From the NCBI GenBank assembly GCA_009760855.2, contig WPIO01000022.1, forward strand, positions 1,812,501 to 1,876,500: DNA of 64,000 nucleotides, in the 5' to 3' direction. A program made the position numbers and the translations under genes. The DNA is from Cristatella mucedo (lineage: Eukaryota > Bryozoa > Phylactolaemata > Cristatellidae). This document shows, in pieces, positions 1 through 11,365 of this stretch. A model generated the notes under the pieces. It was not told the DNA's origin. It made no database searches and saw nothing but the letters and a program-made list of their open reading frames with translations. Within the stretch, counting starts at the first letter, position 1; each line of letters begins with the position of its first letter.

Positions 1-327
1 GCGTGTAATATATAGCGTGCACACAAAGCAACCGGATCGAAACCAGACTTGAGAAGTGCACAAAAAAGAAAGCGGTGTGGATTCATTTTAGCTGACCAAA
101 AAAGTGAAAATGCACATTCAGCTAAAACACTGCATAACTTATTTCGCTTTAGCATGTTTCGATTCATCTCACTGGAGTTGTCACACATGTCCTGGAGCTC
201 CATTGCGCCAGCTAAAAACTTTGCCAAGTTATGCAGCGTAATGCCGATGGCTGCAGATATTCCAGGCACCACGCAACTTTCCCCGACGTGTTCAATGGTC
301 GAATGGCATGGTCTCCGCGAGACGCGT
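1..327 (-). CDS. Possible coding exon, open to the window edge, function unknown
   Basis: Reading minus from 327 there is an acceptor-like TTTCAG followed by 108 codons with no stop, running off the left edge. The peptide has ordinary composition (for example GITLHNLAKFLAGAMELQDM near its middle, then DNSSEMNRNMLKRNKL), unlike the Arg- and Ser-rich shadow frames of this window. It looks mostly helical. I do not recognise a family. No donor was chosen because the exon may continue outside the window. A chance open frame of this length is possible in 64 kb, so this is a candidate only. Confidence 0.3.
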
Positions 328-753
328 CTGAAATGCCATCTTTCGCGCTCTTGACATTAGACCTTTGAATTCGATAGTAGCATTGCACGTTTTCAAGCTG
401 CCTTTACATTTTGTATTGGAAAAAGGTGCTTCTAAGAAGCTCTATGAATAAGTGCCTCACGGGCCCGGAAATTACCGGCGCCGACGCAGGTGTCTGAGTT
501 TGTCACTTCTATACAGCCAGCAGAAAATCCTGCACGGACGTAATAATTGCGAATATTAGAAACCTCGATGTCTGAACATGCTTTGCTAAGCTTCAACGGA
601 ATGAGGGTAATTAATGTGACTTATCTCTGTCTATAGCACCAAAATGCCACAGAGACCAAGTGAGTGATAGGCATGAGAGTTTTTTGTATCAAGCTCAAAG
701 CCTAAGCGACTTTCGGTGTGCGTTAGGTAGCCAAAGCACTTCATCTCACGCAA

Positions 754-1080
754 CTAAGAGAAAGTGAGAAGCTTGGCTGAGTCAGGAGGGCAGTCACGAA
801 AGTGAGTGTCATGGAAGTAGCAGCTCAGGTCAGCTGGAAAGGATGTGCCGCAGGAGGCAGCAGTAGCATAGATGTCATAGCGTGAGAAACGTAGAAGTGG
901 ATTCCACTGTCCGAGATCTGCAGTGTTCAAGTTTTTATTGCCAAAGGTCTTTAAGCGGAGGAATGGAACAGCCAAGTTAGTGTCCATACGGGACCTGAGA
1001 GCACGAGGAGGCTGAAACTGGTGCCGCAGTTCAGCTAGGTATGAAGGAGCCGAGCCGTGGCTGGCCTCGTGTGTCAGCGT
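754..1080 (-). mobile_element. LINE-B relic, C-terminal end of the reverse-transcriptase ORF
   Basis: Translated on the minus strand, this carries the typical C-terminal tail of a CR1/L2-type LINE ORF2: an APSYLAEL segment, then QPPRALRS, then LAVPFLRLKTFGN. The plus-strand relic at 49400-49850 has QPPRTLR and LAVPLLRLKTVGD at the same spacing, so both belong to one family, called LINE-B here. The frame decays after LKTFGN and the LWNSLP motif is lost. It is dead and 5'-truncated; its 3' end was not resolved. Confidence 0.6.
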
Positions 1081-1760
1081 ATGAACTTCATTCTATATCA
1101 ATCGATCAACCGGAAGCCATCGAAGCTCCTTCAGCAAAGGAGACACGTGGTCTATCTCGGTGGTCGGTTGACCAGCTTTGCAGCCCTATTCATCACCAGC
1201 TGCAGTGGCCTAGTGTTTGATGTAACTGACACCCTTGATGACGCTCTGTCCCAAGACGGGCTTGTTTGTTCCTGAATGTAATTATGAGAGTCAGTTGCTT
1301 GCCCCTATACTTTAGCTTAGGTGCTTGAATGATGCCCTGGTTTGGAGACACGAACACAAAATTGCTGTTGCCAGGAAAGTATATTAGCATCATTTGCGAC
1401 TTCGCAGTCGTGTGTGGCTTGGGAAATTGGAAATAAGCAAATGTCCTCGCCTTCCTCGGCGATTCATTTTCCTGTTAAATTATTGCATTTACTCCTACAA
1501 TAGCTCGGAAGTCATCCGTGCTTTGGCGTAAGCGCTGTGCGTTCCAAACCGTTGTGTCCGGTCAGTATCTTTGATTAGCCGGCCCTAAATTGATGTCTCT
1601 ATCACGTGTAGCTTAATCTTCTCACCATTTGGCGAAGCGCAGAGTGCCGCTGGCACTCTTCGCTATGACAGCTTTCCACTTTTAGCAACGCTGCTCCGTA
1701 CGTGGTATTTCGCGTACTTAGTTGCCTTGCATTCGAGACCAGTTTGATTTGCAATGAATA

Positions 1761-2597
1761 CAGTGGTACCTCGGATTACGAGTGTCTCGACGTACGAGTG
1801 TTTCGAGATACGAGCTGTCTCTCGGCCGATTTTTTGCTTTGAGTTTCGAGCTAAATTTTGGGTTGCGAGCGAGCTTCAGATACTTCACTGCTAGTTGCCG
1901 CAGCGAATGTCACACTGCGTGTGGTTACTCAGGTTAATAAGGCTAGGGAAGCGAACCAAGTTCCGCTGCAAGACGCTGCCCTATGACCTGGGTGTGACAC
2001 CAAGCGCATGCCTGTTGGTTCGCTCCCAGACAGACTCGAGTGAGCCTATGTGGTGCTTGGACGCACAAGATCGCCGACTCCGGTGTTAAATCCGACTACG
2101 CCAGGAACAGCTAAGTACGTACTTTACTCTTTTTAGGCAATATCATCGTGTGAGAGTTCATCTCATAACTGATAACAATCGGCGCGTCTGCGTAAAGGCC
2201 CAGCCAATAACCTGAAAGCGAGGAAAGCCCGGCGAAAAAGGCAAGAATCGGCGAATAAGATTCAGATACCCATTTCAGCCTTTCTCCACTAAAGCTATTA
2301 GCATCTTCAGGTTGTCTGATCTCCAAGTCACTCCTGTATATTAGGATTTATAAAACCCGCTTATTTCAGGACACTCTATTGTTTTGTTTTTAAAACAATA
2401 TTCGCTATCTTGAAGTACATTGTTAATTTTAAAGCACGTGACAATTTAAAGCACGTGACAAGAAATCGGTGTTTTTGGGGGGGGGTCCGGAACGGATTAG
2501 TGGCATTTTAATGGGGAAAATTGATTTGACATACGAGCAATTTGAGTTTCGAGCTTCGGCACGGAATGAATTAAACTCGTAAGCCGAGGTACCATTG
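1761..2597. mobile_element. Tigger-like (Tc1/mariner superfamily) DNA transposon, internally deleted
   Basis: The ends are inverted repeats: CAGTGGTACCTCGGATTACG on the left and, reverse-complemented, CAATGGTACCTCGGCTTACG on the right. Each is flanked by TA (1759-1760 and 2598-2599), the target-site duplication of Tc1/mariner elements. The inner ends keep the repeated TACGAG/TTCGAG words typical of Tigger-like termini. At 837 bp with no recognisable transposase it is non-autonomous or internally deleted. The ORFs inside (1895-2089 plus, 2111-2326 minus) match nothing I know. Confidence 0.8.
2428..2461. repeat. Perfect 17-bp tandem duplication inside the Tigger-like element
   Basis: TTTAAAGCACGTGACAA occurs twice with no spacer (2428-2444 and 2445-2461). 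It is probably a replication-slippage duplication after insertion. It contains the palindrome CACGTG. Confidence 0.8.
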
Positions 2598-2599
2598 TA

Positions 2600-4675
2600 T
2601 GTCTATCGGTTCCTAACGCCGCATAAATAGCCGTCGACTTCTCTTTCCGGTCCTTCACCTTCACGTTCCCGCATTAGCTTGGTTCTTTTCAATTCCTATT
2701 TCCGTAAACTTAATGTTATGTCTTTTAAGAGATGCAGCATGCTTTTCCCACTGTTACGTAACTCCAGCAAGCGTTCGGTACAACGGCCCTACCACAACCG
2801 AGTTACATAGCAATCGGAGGGGCATGCTGCGTCTGTCGACATCAACGAACCCTATATAGCAAACCATTTGATGCAGTCAGCGAGTCACTTTTAGCCAAAT
2901 TGTGAAGCTCATGAAAGCCGAGAGTGGAGTTAGCAGGCTCATGCCGTGCAGTACTGTCATGAGCCATGCCCACAATCGAGAGTTTATATTTTGTTTACCT
3001 AAGGTACGGTAAGTTCACGTTACGAGCAAGCTTAGAGCGTGAGCGAGTTGCAGCCAGTGAACGTTCTGTTTCAATGTATTGCTTACGTAACGCGAAGATA
3101 AGCCTTTAGGTGAGAGTCAGTTCTGCTTGCCTGTTTTCTCAACCTTTTGCCGACGGCCGCTGCCGCCGTAGCTTAGAAATTCACCAGCGAGCGATCTTGG
3201 CTATTGCGTCTGCCATTTGCGGCGGCCCACTCTTTCCCGCCACAAGTTCCCTCGCTATTTGTCGTGGCGTCTTTCTAGCGTCTAGCATGCTCACTAATGT
3301 CGACGCATCTGGTCGCCGACTGCACGCGCTGCTTCGCGTCGCGGGCTTTGCTACAGAACGGCGTGACGCGGCAAGCAGACTACTCCTCAAAGGCTCACGC
3401 TTTATGCAAAGCCACCGGAAGACGCACAATTCGTCATTCGTGCAGTCGCTCGCTGTTTGCAGCCTACATCGATATGCAGAACCTTCGCCCGGAAGCGTTC
3501 CACATGATTCGCTCTCTCTACCGCTACTTCCGCTCACTTCGCTACGCTTCCACATACAGCGAGTCGCTCAATCCTGACTGGCAAGGCCTCTCCTCATTGT
3601 GGGCGACTATTGCCTCGCCGTATTCACGCCTGCCGATGGCCTGGCAGTTTTTGCGGCGTCGCAGCACTGACAGCAAGAACTCACAGTAAATCCCAACAGT
3701 ACAAGGCGGCTCGTTTTAAGAGGACTCGCTGTAATTAAATCATTCACTGCAGCGGCTTCCATGCCGCGTGCTGCCTGTCTTGGCACGATGTCGGGAGTCG
3801 GATACGGTCTACCGCTACAAGCATACCGGCAAAGGGTCGCGCCCGCCCCTGGATATTTTCAGTGCAATCTAACACTTCGTTGGAGTGGACGAAACAGAAG
3901 AATCACTTCAGCTCTTATATTATTGCACCGTAAAGGTCCGCTAAGGATGGACCCACTGAAGTAGTCGTGTTGCTAATGAGTATGGTTCGAGTCGAATCGA
4001 AATATACAACAATTTTGACTGGGTTTTGTCGCCAGCAGATTGAGATGACTTAAAAAGTGCCGCCGGGATCTACGGCACGTTTCATTCGTCGAAGGAATGA
4101 GTCACGCTAATGATTCGTATTCCTCCGCAGCAGAAAAAGCAAGAAGGAAAGAATCCTTCAACTCACTGCACATTGCTCCACTCGGTCTCATTATGTCGGG
4201 CAATAATCACGACGAGGTGGAGAGGCCTAAGGCTCTGCACCACCACAAAGTCAGCAAAACGCTGTCAGACGAAGCAAGAGAAATTTTCTGTCGGAGACCC
4301 ACCCAGCTGACTCCCGCTCGAGCGGAGCGGGAGTCAGCGCGTGCTGATATCTGAGCCGCTCACACTGTCATGACGCAAGCTTCGTATTGCTGCTTGCCCG
4401 TTGGTATTCGTAAGCAGACGGGGATCAGATTCTACCTCTTCAAGGGGGAAAGATGAGTTGACAATGAGATGAGGTGAGATCGAGCTACGACTGGTTCTCC
4501 AACATGAAGGGTAGTTGTATGCTGACTTAGAAGGCGAAAAAGAACCGGCTCAAATTCTCTCAGTTGTGTAGCGACCGCACCGTGCAGTTGTTCACCGTCA
4601 AGTGCAAGAACTCGCCGTCGTTCTTCGACTCGGAGATCAAGGATCACCAAAGCGCTACAAAGCTTCAGATCTTTA
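2600..4675. other. No recognised gene or repeat
   Basis: Mixed-composition DNA. Between 3110 and 3690 three overlapping frames are open at once (two plus, one minus), which reflects local composition more than coding. None resembles a known family and no splice-site pair supports an exon. Confidence 0.4.
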
Positions 4676-4680
4676 ACGAC

Positions 4681-4960
4681 TATGAGCGAGAGATCGGGAG
4701 ATCGGAGAGGTCATAGAGGTCATAGAGATCGGAGAGATCGAATAAATCAGAGAAATCGAAGAGATCGGAGAGATAGTGGAAATCGGATAGATCGAAGAGA
4801 TCGGAAAGATCGGCGGTCGGAGAGATCGAAGAGATAAGAGAGCGGAGAGATTGTGGAGATCGGATAGATCGCAGAAATCGGAGAGATTGAAGAGATCGGA
4901 GAGATCGGAGAGATCGGTGGTCGGAGAGATCGAAGAGGTAAGAGATCGGAGAGACTGTCC
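4681..4960. repeat. Imperfect minisatellite, 9-bp unit
   Basis: Dozens of degenerate copies of a GGAGAGATC-like 9-bp unit, with variants such as ATAGAGATC and GAAGAGATC. Because the period is a multiple of three, two minus frames are open and read as Asp-Leu-Ser/Ile-Ser-Pro repeats; these are shadows, not genes. Confidence 0.85.
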
Positions 4961-7620
4961 ATCGTCAACTGCTCCCAATCATCGACGGCCATCCACTGTT
5001 TAGGTTGCTGGATCTCGAAATAGGTTGTGATGTCTGCTTTTCTTGAGCTAAATAATCCTTCGCACGACAAGAGTGTGCTTTGCCTGCGCCTTCCCGTTGA
5101 AACGGCCGTGCCAGCTAAACCAGCCGGATTATGGTGGATAATTATTATTCTCGATTATGTGATTATACGATAGCTTATTGCCGAGGTCGTAAGAAAAGCC
5201 GGTGCCCTGAGATAGGCTGGCAGTCAGTATTCGAGATTTGGGGCATTGGCATTGGAGCTGACTTTAGCTCTATGCAGCACAGCCGTTTATATACATCATA
5301 GCTGCTGTTAAACGCCTGTAATCTTCCGCTTCTGTCAAATAGACTTGTCTACGTTATGGATACTGGCTTGCTATCTCGCTTGATATAAAGCGAAAAACTT
5401 CGTCCGTCCGTCGCGTGGCAAGATGGCGACCAGTACTTCCACGAGTGACGTGTAATAGACGTGTAATTCTGCGAAGCTAGTCCACAAGCAGTGAACTCTA
5501 GTGTAACGGTACGAGCGTACTTCGTCGCTGCCGTGTTTCTGCTACTGCCGGCATAACTTCGTGCATCGGTGCAGCACCTGCAAGTAGCTGGCCGAGGTTC
5601 GAGGTTCCAGCGTCACCAGTGTTCGTCGGGCAGCGGCTGAGACTCAAACGTTACGAGCTCTACGCTTGCGGCCTAGTTCTGACCGTACGTGGAAGCCACA
5701 TCCCCACGTGGTTTGTAACGGCAGTGAAGTTCGCTAAATACCGGCAAGCTCTTCTTTCTGAGTGGGCTTTACAGACGGACGCAGAGCGCTACGGGGCTCC
5801 TCACGTTGGAGATTGCTTGAGCGCTTTGATTGCTTGAGCGTACTCCGTACTCCTTTCGTATCGACCAGCAGTGTCTGGATTCCTTTGTGATGTAATAGAC
5901 AACATAAGCCGCTTCCAAGGCGTTCAGTGGAAGTGTACTGAGGCTCACGATACATACAAAGGTCGATGGACCGTAACCACTCTCCGATACCTGCTACTGT
6001 ATGTCTCAAGGAAGCACGAGCAGAAAAGTGACCGGATACAAAAGACAGCCATTATTTTTCTCTCGCTTCGCATGTGTGCACATTTTGAGCAGCAAGAGAA
6101 CGAATATGATCGCCGTAAGGGGATGGCAGTTTTAGAGTACGTTTCTGACAGCACGAACGCAGACCGGAAGCTCGCACGGAAGCTCTTCGGCCGCTCTCCA
6201 CCGACGCCGGATAGCGACTGGGGCGGACTTGAGCCGTTCTCAACCGTCGGGTGAGCATCGGCCGGTCGCCTGGCTCCGCCACTGGTCACTGTCGTTCATT
6301 GCTAAAAGCGTGCGCATACTGCAGAAGCTCCGAGTTTTGACATCTGGATTTGCCCGACTTCGCTTTTGAGAAGACCGAGTTCGTGATTTTACACGAGAGC
6401 CCGAAATAGCATTGATTTGCAGGTGCCTAAGACTTGAATGAAGATGCGACGAGCGTTGTGATCGTTCTTCGTGTGCATGCGACGGCGTTCCCACCAGTTG
6501 GGGTAGGGGGCCATTTGCCTCCTATTTGCGACCACTTGGGCTGTTCCCTATTCCCAGGCCCCACGACCGTGACCGAGGCTGAAATTATGTCCAGCTGCTT
6601 CCAATAGATGAGCGCACGGTGATTTCGTGTCGAATGAAGCCTATCACTTGCGTTCCAAAAAAATTTTATTCCTCGCGGGTCTTGCCCCTACTTGAAAATC
6701 TCGCGCCCCCGAGATGCAAATGGTGGCTCAGCCAGTGAGAGTGCCAGTGCTACACAAGGACAGTGGGAACTGCTCGTCTTTCTGGCTCGTCTTTCTTCGC
6801 TACCATGACTTCTCGCAAATTTCAATTGACTTTGTCGTCTTTGTCCTCTTTTTTGTCAATAATTGCGATATCTACTTGGCTACATACACGAATTTTCCCG
6901 CAAGATTTCAAGCTGGCGAATGCAAAACTGTGATACTCGCGCCCCTACAGCTAAAGTAACTTCACACACTTAAGACCGCTCTACGAACACAGCTGAGTCG
7001 GCAGAGTTCTTATAAGTGCACGAACCGGACATCCTGCTTCGATTGGCATCAACGTAACTGCCCACTGCGTCTCAAAAGTCAGCAAGCGAGCGCTCAGCGC
7101 TCAGATCAGCTGGATCAGCTGGATTTTGCTGGATCAGCTGGATTTTGCTCAGCTTACCCCTAAAACAGTCTAGCCGTGTGAAAGGTAGACAAGAATGGGT
7201 GGATGAGACGGCATCCCAGGGATGATGATTACGACAAGCCGCAGCGACAGTCGTTTGCACAGCGGAGCTTTGCGGCTCGCCTCTTCTAGTCTTGTGTGCA
7301 CTGATCGTATGTTCTAGATGCTGTGAGATTGCTCTTCTGGCGGAAGATCTATTGAGATGGTGGCAAAGCTAAAGGCTCTTGCCTGCCACCAGCTAAGCGA
7401 AGTACTGATGACCTGGACGTCCTAAAAGCCAGGGGTTCAGAAGACGCATTGAAGCCCCCAGGCTGATCCCGTGGCTATTGTCGCCGATGAAGATGAAAAT
7501 GCAGAGAAAACGCCTGTGGCAGCTGACAAAGAAGCCGCCTGAAGGCTATTTTTAGCTACTTATGCTAGAACCTATTGAGAATGCAAAGCCGAGCGGTGAA
7601 ATGTATCATAGATAATGTTA
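4961..7620. other. No recognised gene or repeat
   Basis: Ordinary-composition DNA. The longest open frame (5871-6254, plus, 127 codons with a GTG start) has no family resemblance and no supporting splice sites. I see no LINE or SINE signature here. Confidence 0.35.
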
Positions 7621-7625
7621 AGGAT

Positions 7626-8230
7626 AGTAATGCATTGCTTAGCGCCCTCAGAGGACCTAATCTCTCCTAGGCACTTTACATATGCTTGGAAAGAAGATGA
7701 TGATCATACCGTTATTGGTAGCATGCTCAATAAACAACAATAACATGGTTAGAGTGACATGCACATGGTCAGCATGCAAATATGGTTAGTGGCGGCATGC
7801 AGAGTGTCAGCATGCATAAGCACAAAATGGACGAATCCCAAAGGCCCACTAAACTCTGAGAAAGATATGTGCTCATTTAGAACGATTTACACAGACCCAT
7901 GCTGTGAGGAACAGGTGTGTGGTTAGCTATTGTTTAAATAATGTCAACTCAGTGGATTTTGTGACGTCAGTCGAGGGTGAGCTCTAGGCTTCGGTAGCTT
8001 ACCGACTAAAGGCGTAATCTCTAAAGGATTTATGGTTGGTTATAGGCATAACTAAGAGATTTGAGTCAGAAGAGCTGGGGAATGATACCTAGCCTGGTTG
8101 AGAAGTAGTTCTGATAGGTACGCTGGACACAGAGAATTTAGGAACCTAAAAGTGAGTGACAGAACCTTGAAGTCGATGCGCTGCTTGGTTGTGAGCCAGT
8201 GCAGATCGGCAAGAAGTAGCAACTGCCTGT
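7626..8230 (-). mobile_element. LINE-A, 3' end, diverged
   Basis: Minus-oriented LINE-A fragment. The 3' tail (GCGCCCTCAGAGGACCTAAT at about 7640) is followed at higher coordinates by the 3' UTR with its repeated GTCAGCATGC words and then by the decayed end of ORF2. The match ends around GTGAGCCAGTGCAGATCGGC (about 8190-8210), the codons for the HWLP region in other copies. Many indels make it one of the older copies. Confidence 0.8.
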
Positions 8231-8534
8231 GCTGCTTTTATTTAGTTAGGCTTCTGGTATTATCCGAAACATGACAGCCTTGATTTAACTGGGGGGCAGT
8301 GAGTAGCGAAACTCATGCATTCCGTAGAGGTTTTTAGGTTACTAGCGGTTCCTGAATTACGTCGGTTTGCAAAAAGATATGCCTTAATCTCTAAGTTTGA
8401 AAGGTGTTTCGCGTGCATAGCAGCTTTGCGACCGACAGGGCTGATCTTGGGGATGTGACGCGAGTTAGTGCGGTGTACGGCTGACGTCAGTGCGATTTGG
8501 AAAGCTGGCGTCGCACTTTAAAAAAAAACCCTAG

Positions 8535-8700
8535 CTAATTAAACAGCATCTTTTTGTATAGCGACAGAAGAGCCTTTGCTGCTATCACCACCGCGTGCAG
8601 TGACGATAAAGGATCGCCCACCGCAGGAATCGAACCCACGACCTCGGTCCCGAGTTCGTGAAAGCAACCGCCTTACCTAGTGTGCCATCACGGCTCACCA
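8535..8700 (-). mobile_element. SINE-A copy, tRNA-derived
   Basis: On the minus strand the head reads like a tRNA: a GTGATGGCACACTAGGTAAG A-box region and a GGGTTCGATTCC B box about 50 bases on. The body GGGCGATCCTTTAT follows, and the tail contains GATGCTGTTTAAT. The same order occurs at 36985-37150, 43905-44085, 47425-47590 and 49205-49385. RNA polymerase III boxes are internal. Confidence 0.8.
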
Positions 8701-8934
8701 CTTACCGCGGCGACGGCGCACACGCTTGCCGGAAGCTTTCCCGGCGATGACGCATATTGGCGCTGCTTCGCGCGCCGCGACGGACGATCATCGCATGCAA
8801 ATACGAAAGCCGAGAGAGAAATAAGCGACTTCCACTCTTCCGATCGGATTACGCTTGTGCGTCCGATCGGATTACGCGTCCCGTGAGACCCGGGCACAAC
8901 TGTTTGCAGAGGAGGGTTTAGTTGCTGCAATAAT

Positions 8935-10335
8935 GCCGCCGCCGCCGGCGACTGTCGGTCGATTGCCGCTCGACTTGCGGCGGCGGCGGCGGCGAATGCG
9001 GCGCTTCGACTAGACAGCGAGTGACGTCATGCGGGCGGGGGGGGGTGACGTGTGACGGGATGGGGCACAAGCCGAGCCTGGAGGAACGCGTTCCCTCGGC
9101 GGTGCCGGTGGAGGCGGCGGCGAGGCCCTCGCAGCAATTGAGCAGCTAAACAGTGTTGGACACTTCGAGTAGGACTCAACGAGAAAGATGTCGAGAGGAG
9201 TCTGTCGGTGCGACGCTCTCGCCCCAAGGAGAGGGCCTCCGCGAAGTGTGTCTTAACCACTGGGCCACATCAGTGCAGCAGGAGGCGGGGATTTTATGCC
9301 TTCATGCTGGAAGTGCACGCAGCTCAGGCGAGAGAGGCAGCGAGGCTAAGGCGACGCAGGGCGCCAAGAGTCACTCCGAGTCACGCCGTTATTTAGTCAA
9401 TGGACCACCCCCCCCCCCCGTAAGCGCAGACCCTGGGGACCGGGCGACGCGCCTGCGCCATGCGCCGACCTCATGCGCTCAGGCGGCAGCGAGCGCCTTC
9501 GACTTTCGCAAACGTCCGCAAAAACGGTGGCAAAAGAATTTCAGCGCTAGTCTCGTTTGCGGATATCCTGCGCGTCGCTACTTTTATTGAGAACCAGGCG
9601 ACCAGCCGCTTGTACATGCACGAACCGTCCGACCGGCGAAACGTTTCGGACAGCAGCCGACAGTGGCCTTCAGCGCGAGCGAATGGACAGTGCAGACATT
9701 TTAATTCTTACCACTTAGGGTTTAGGGTCTGCTTTCAAAACTTTTCTAGTCGTGAGAGATCAAGACGTCGACATCATCCGATTCACTGACTTTTATAAGA
9801 CGAAAGTGGCTCAACCATAGTTCGAGGAGCACTCGGAAGAGACGAGCCTTGCACGGAAGGGCTTTAGCGCCTAGGCCAGCGTCACGTACGATCTAGGCAC
9901 GAAGCCAGATCCTTGGTGCCGGTCGCTCGAGGCAGATTATGATTTGATAGATATGGCCGTCTGCACTTAATTGTACCTAGGATGGACTGGCCATTTTAGC
10001 CCTCTCTTTCGCCGCCGACCGGATGCGACGGGTCGAGTCTATGACCATGTTCAAACCGTATGTTAAAATAACGTTTTTAAAACCATAAATATTCTAATAA
10101 CATATTCCAACCGGCGCGATAGCGCACGAATGCGAGCCCCTAAGCGTGACGATATTCACTGCGCTTGCGCGAGAAAGAAAATTCTCCGCGCGATGCCCGC
10201 TTCAACTAGAATAGCGCGAATTGGCAAATTCGAGAGAGATAGTCAGTTGCACCTTGGGCCTCGAAGGGAGCTGTACGACTCGTGCCGTTTACTCGTGCCT
10301 CTCTGCGGCTTTTGAAAGTGCCGCTTTACGCTAGC
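8935..10335. other. GC-rich stretch, no recognised gene
   Basis: Contains a CCG-rich patch (8935-9010), a G run near 9038 and a C run near 9405. Overlapping frames at 9027-9790 are Arg/Ser-rich on both strands and show no family motif or good splice sites. An AT dinucleotide run follows at about 10382-10424. Confidence 0.4.
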
Positions 10336-10381
10336 GACATGCATTGACTTGCTATGCGATAAGGTTTAGGTGCTGCTCATA

Positions 10382-10424
10382 TAAAATATATAATCATATA
10401 TTTATACATTTATATATATATATT
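10382..10424. repeat. AT-rich simple repeat
   Basis: Short degenerate (TA)n run, ATATATAATCATATATTTAT and onward, with no gene context. Confidence 0.8.
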
Positions 10425-10959
10425 GTATTGCCACCGCTGTGCTTCGGCACGGACCGGCGGCTCAGCAGAGCAGCTATTCGTCGGCCGCGCTTAGCCAGGC
10501 GTCAGGCAGCTCGATGTCGCTATTAGGCACGCGTGCTGGCTGGTTGATCGGTTGGACCAGCAATGGTTACAGTCGCTTCCCTTGCGATGGAGGATTATGT
10601 CAGCAGAAGCTGCTACAGCCTGCTCGTGGCTCGTTCGCGTGCATTCGTGCTAAGGTGCGTTTAATAATCGATGTGTGCGCAAGGGGGTGTTTACTACGCC
10701 TAATGGGGGTAATGTGCAGGTGGGATTGTTGTTTGTCCTGCATGCATAAAATGAAAGTGCAAACAAGCCTTCAGCATAATGCCTACGTAGGCAGTATGCT
10801 GAAGAAAAGAGGCTCGCGGCGCTGGCTAAGTGAAAGACTATAGGTCGCCGACGCAAACCATTCATAATAACAATAATGGTCCGACATTATTTTACAGCGC
10901 CCCCTTTGAACCCAACCTTAGAATCTCCACCTGTGCACTTTATGCGCTCCGACAAGGAG

Positions 10960-11365
10960 GTGCGTCGGGTTCTTAGTGATAGCATGCATACTGTCAGCAC
11001 GCATGAGCACACAATAAAGGACACTTCACACACGGAACCAGCGAATGCTTTGAGCAAGTGATGGGTTTCTAGCTTCCTTTTTTAAAGGCCAGGGAATTTC
11101 GTAACGTTGTTAAGGCATGATTTCCTGGTTTTGGGAGCGTGTAAACTATAGCCTCTGCCTCCTAAAAGATTTGAGGTTGTTTCGAGGCATTGCTAAGCGG
11201 TTTGAGTCATAAGAGCGAGTGGCACATTGTCCTGCCTGATTGGTGAGTAGTTTTAATAGATAGGCTAGAGCCAGAGAGCGAAGGGACCTACAAGTGATTG
11301 ACAAACCCTGAAGTCGATGCGCTACTTGAGTTAGAGCCAGTGCAGGTCACTGCAACCGCAACGAA
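10960..11365 (-). mobile_element. LINE-A fragment without the terminal hairpin
   Basis: Minus-oriented. It includes the 3' UTR words (ACTGTCAGCACGCATGAGCA) and the end of ORF2 in degenerate form, up to TCGATGCGCTACTTGAGTTA at about 11315, which aligns with the HWLPVKQRID region of better copies. The 3' hairpin and ATT tail are missing. Confidence 0.7.

Noticed and set aside
3181-3555. Minus frame with RKTPRQIARELVAGKSG, recalling a transposase helix-turn-helix
   Set aside because: Only about 15 residues look alike, the plus strand is open over the same bases, and no inverted repeats flank it.
4673-5070. Asp-Leu-Ser repeat proteins
   Set aside because: Translation of a 9-bp minisatellite whose period keeps two frames open.
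5871-6254. 127-codon plus frame
   Set aside because: GTG start, overlapping open minus frame, no motif, and a length expected by chance in 64 kb.
8610-8700. A functional tRNA gene
   Set aside because: The tRNA-like part lacks a proper cloverleaf, continues into a SINE body, and recurs at four other places.
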